A stretch of 6,475 nucleotides of DNA from assembly GCA_020724105.1 (NCBI GenBank), contig DYHP01000036.1, positions 1-6,475 of the forward strand, in the 5' to 3' direction. The DNA is from Candidatus Methylomirabilis sp. GTDB taxonomy: Bacteria; Patescibacteriota; Patescibacteriia; DYHP01. The notes under the pieces are model-generated. The model searched no databases. It was not told the DNA's origin and saw only the letters and a list, made by a program, of their open reading frames with translations. Within the stretch, counting starts at the first letter, position 1. Each line of letters starts with the position of its first letter. Position numbers and translations under genes: made by a program. Shown here piece after piece: positions 5,234-6,475 of the stretch.

Positions 5234-5319
5234 TAGAAGCCAGAAGACGCCATAACTACGCCATTGTGCGCCAAAATTTTGGCGTTAATTGGCGTTGTGA
5301 TTAGCGTAAAGTAGCGATT
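5234..5319. repeat. Full phased palindromic element (copy C) in the operon leader
   Basis: The left end is TAGAAGCCA, as in copy B. ACGCC at 5247-5251 and 5258-5262 and GCGCC at 5268-5272 face GGCGT (5281-5285), GGCGT (5291-5295), AGCGT (5303-5307) and AGCGA (5313-5317), at 10-12 bp pitch. The centre CGCCAAAATTTTGGCG (5269-5284) is a perfect 16-bp palindrome. GGCGTTGTGAT (5291-5301) occurs in copy B on the opposite strand (3517-3527), and 5247-5263 matches copy A reversed, so the core is inverted relative to the ends when compared with copy B. The element lies between the minus-strand promoter and the first gene, so it should be the 5' leader of that operon. Confidence 0.85.
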
Positions 5320-5328
5320 ATTATTTAC

Positions 5329-5337
5329 ATTATACCA
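5329..5337 (-). promoter_or_regulatory. Extended -10 promoter of the minus-strand operon
   Basis: Read on the minus strand, TGG precedes a perfect TATAAT (5334-5329), which gives the TGn extended -10 form. No good -35 is visible, which extended -10 promoters tolerate. The predicted start near 5322 gives a leader of about 90 nt that contains the whole of repeat copy C. The promoter would drive the 135-residue gene, htrA and probably pyk. Confidence 0.55.
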
Positions 5338-5347
5338 CACTCTTTGC

Positions 5348-5360
5348 TACTATAATAGTA
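5348..5360 (+). promoter_or_regulatory. -10 box of the pilin-like gene inside a palindrome
   Basis: TATAAT at 5351-5356 is a perfect -10, only 8 bp before the ATG at 5365, so the mRNA would be leaderless or nearly so. TTTACA at 5324-5329 resembles a -35, but the 21-bp spacing is long. The box lies in the palindrome TACTAT-A-ATAGTA (5348-5360), which could bind a dimeric regulator. It faces away from the minus-strand -10 only 16 bp distant. Confidence 0.5.
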
Positions 5361-5364
5361 TAGT

Positions 5365-6475
5365 ATGAAATACCCAATAAATAGCGACGGTCAAGCATTA
5401 TTAATCGCCACTGTTTTAATCGGCGTGGTGGCGGTTTTCGGTTTTATTACCGTTTCTAACACCATGCATTTCAACAAGGTGATAAATATAATTGATGAGA
5501 GGGCGAGGGCGAAAGAAGCGGCGGAAGCCGGCCTTGCCAAAGCGATTTGGTGTATGAATCAGTCAAGCGGAGAAAATTGCGGCGGAACTTTCGGCTCGTC
5601 TTACGCCGGCGAATCCGACGTCTTTTTGGGCAACGCATCTTTTATAACCGACGTAACCGACATTGACGCCAACACCAAAACCATAACCTCAGCCGGCTAT
5701 TTTCCCAGTTCAACCTCAACCCGCGCTAAAATCGTCATTAAGCAAGACGCCGGCATAGCGACCGATTCGGTTAATTTTTATTTTGGGTTGCAAGTGGGCG
5801 AAGGCGGGCTTGTGATGTCAAACATCGCCACAGTTCATGGGAATGTTTATGCGAATGGAAATGTCATTGGAGCGAACTCGGCGCGAATTGACGGAGATGT
5901 TTGGGTCGCCGGCGAAGGAAGGTATATTGACAATATGCGAGTAACCGGCGACGCGCACGCCAATACAATTTCGGACTCAATCATAATTGGTTCAAGTTTT
6001 TCAAAAATTATAAATGATTCAATCATAGGCGGAAATCTTTCTTCAGACAGAGCCGACGAAGCAACGGTGGGCGGCAGCGCTTCGTCCACCAATATTTCAA
6101 ACTCAAGGGTGGAAGGCAATGTTTATTGTCAAACATTTTCAAATATCAATGTCGGCGGAAACATTTTCTGCCCCACTCCCATTACTCCGCCGGATGACCC
6201 CCCGCCGGCAGCTCTGCCTATTTCCGATGAAATCATAGCCAAATGGAAAACGGATGCCTCGTCCGGTGAACTAATTAACGGAAATTATACGGCCTCAAGC
6301 GGCCCTGAAAGAATAATGGGGCCGGCAAAAATCACGGGGAATCTCACATTAAGCAACACAGCAATCTTGCGACTTACCGGCACAATTTATGTGCAAGGCG
6401 ACCTGTCGCTATCAAATGGCGCGACAATTTATCTTGACTCTGGCTACGGAAGTTTAAGCGGCGTAATCATTGTTG
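5365..6475 (+). CDS. PilX/GspK-like pilin-type surface protein with polymer-forming repeats (3' end outside window)
   Basis: The frame is open for 370 residues to the window edge. The N-terminus has a short basic leader ending in Gly9, then QALLIATVLIGVVAVFGFI (10-28), a hydrophobic helix, and ERARAKEAAEAGLAKAIW (45-62), matching the PilX/GspK-type pilin start in which an AAEAGL block follows the helix. The +5 residue after the presumed cleavage site is Ile rather than Glu, as in GspK-like minor pilins. Residues about 150-268 consist of short beta-type repeats (GNVYANGNV, DGDVWVAG, VGGSA, EGNVYC, VGGNIFC), like bactofilin or polymer-forming domains. A Pro-rich linker (270-284) leads to a second repeat block (GNLTLSNTA, GTIYVQGDLSLSNGA). 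Four Cys (63, 72, 255, 269) could pair. It is probably exported and surface-linked through the type IV pilus system. The exact role is unknown. Confidence 0.85.
   Translation, partial: MKYPINSDGQALLIATVLIGVVAVFGFITVSNTMHFNKVINIIDERARAKEAAEAGLAKAIWCMNQSSGENCGGTFGSSYAGESDVFLGNASFITDVTDIDANTKTITSAGYFPSSTSTRAKIVIKQDAGIATDSVNFYFGLQVGEGGLVMSNIATVHGNVYANGNVIGANSARIDGDVWVAGEGRYIDNMRVTGDAHANTISDSIIIGSSFSKIINDSIIGGNLSSDRADEATVGGSASSTNISNSRVEGNVYCQTFSNINVGGNIFCPTPITPPDDPPPAALPISDEIIAKWKTDASSGELINGNYTASSGPERIMGPAKITGNLTLSNTAILRLTGTIYVQGDLSLSNGATIYLDSGYGSLSGVIIV

Noticed and set aside
5847..6119. 90-codon minus-strand frame opposite the pilin-like gene
   Set aside because: Shadow of the repeat-rich + strand reading frame; no start signal or recognisable domain.

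Overview
The window looks like a chromosomal piece of a bacterium with a small, AT-leaning genome. I infer a member of the Candidate Phyla Radiation (Patescibacteria, most likely Parcubacteria-like). The grounds are the style of IF3, L35 and L20, the weak or absent Shine-Dalgarno sequences, the PilX/GspK-like surface protein with a polymer-forming repeat domain, and the hairpin-rich intergenic DNA. This is a judgement from protein style, not a phylogeny. The reading frames are consistent with the standard bacterial code: all stops seen are TAA or TAG and no in-frame TGA appears.

Positions 1-1352 (+ strand) hold the translation operon infC-rpmI-rplT (IF3, L35, L20). An 11-bp all-AT hairpin ends two bases before the infC start. 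The spacer between rpmI and rplT is 177 bp and contains four small hairpins; this is where one would look for translational control or for dispersed hairpin repeats. Positions 1353-1558 contain hairpins, including a GC-rich terminator-like stem, and no gene.

Positions 1559-1921 (- strand) encode only the first third of nicotinate phosphoribosyltransferase, a broken pncB remnant that ends inside an AT palindrome. Positions 2090-5230 (- strand) form a probable operon. In transcription order it encodes a 135-residue single-pass membrane protein of unknown function, a membrane-anchored HtrA/Deg-type serine protease with one PDZ domain (4-bp gap), and pyruvate kinase (92-bp gap).

At 5365 a divergent + strand gene begins and runs off the window. 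It encodes a type IV pilin-like (PilX/GspK-like) protein followed by a bactofilin-like repeat region. Two back-to-back consensus -10 boxes lie between it and the minus-strand operon.

The most unusual signal is a family of about 87-bp imperfect palindromes. Each is built of short ACGCC units in one arm and GGCGT units in the other, repeating every 10-12 bp, about one DNA helical turn. Two full copies fill the htrA-pyk gap (3499-3585) and the leader of the minus-strand operon (5234-5319). A half copy lies just past the pyk stop (2057-2092). Stretches of 17-20 identical bases are shared between copies, and the cores of the two full copies are inverted relative to their ends. I do not recognise this as a named element.
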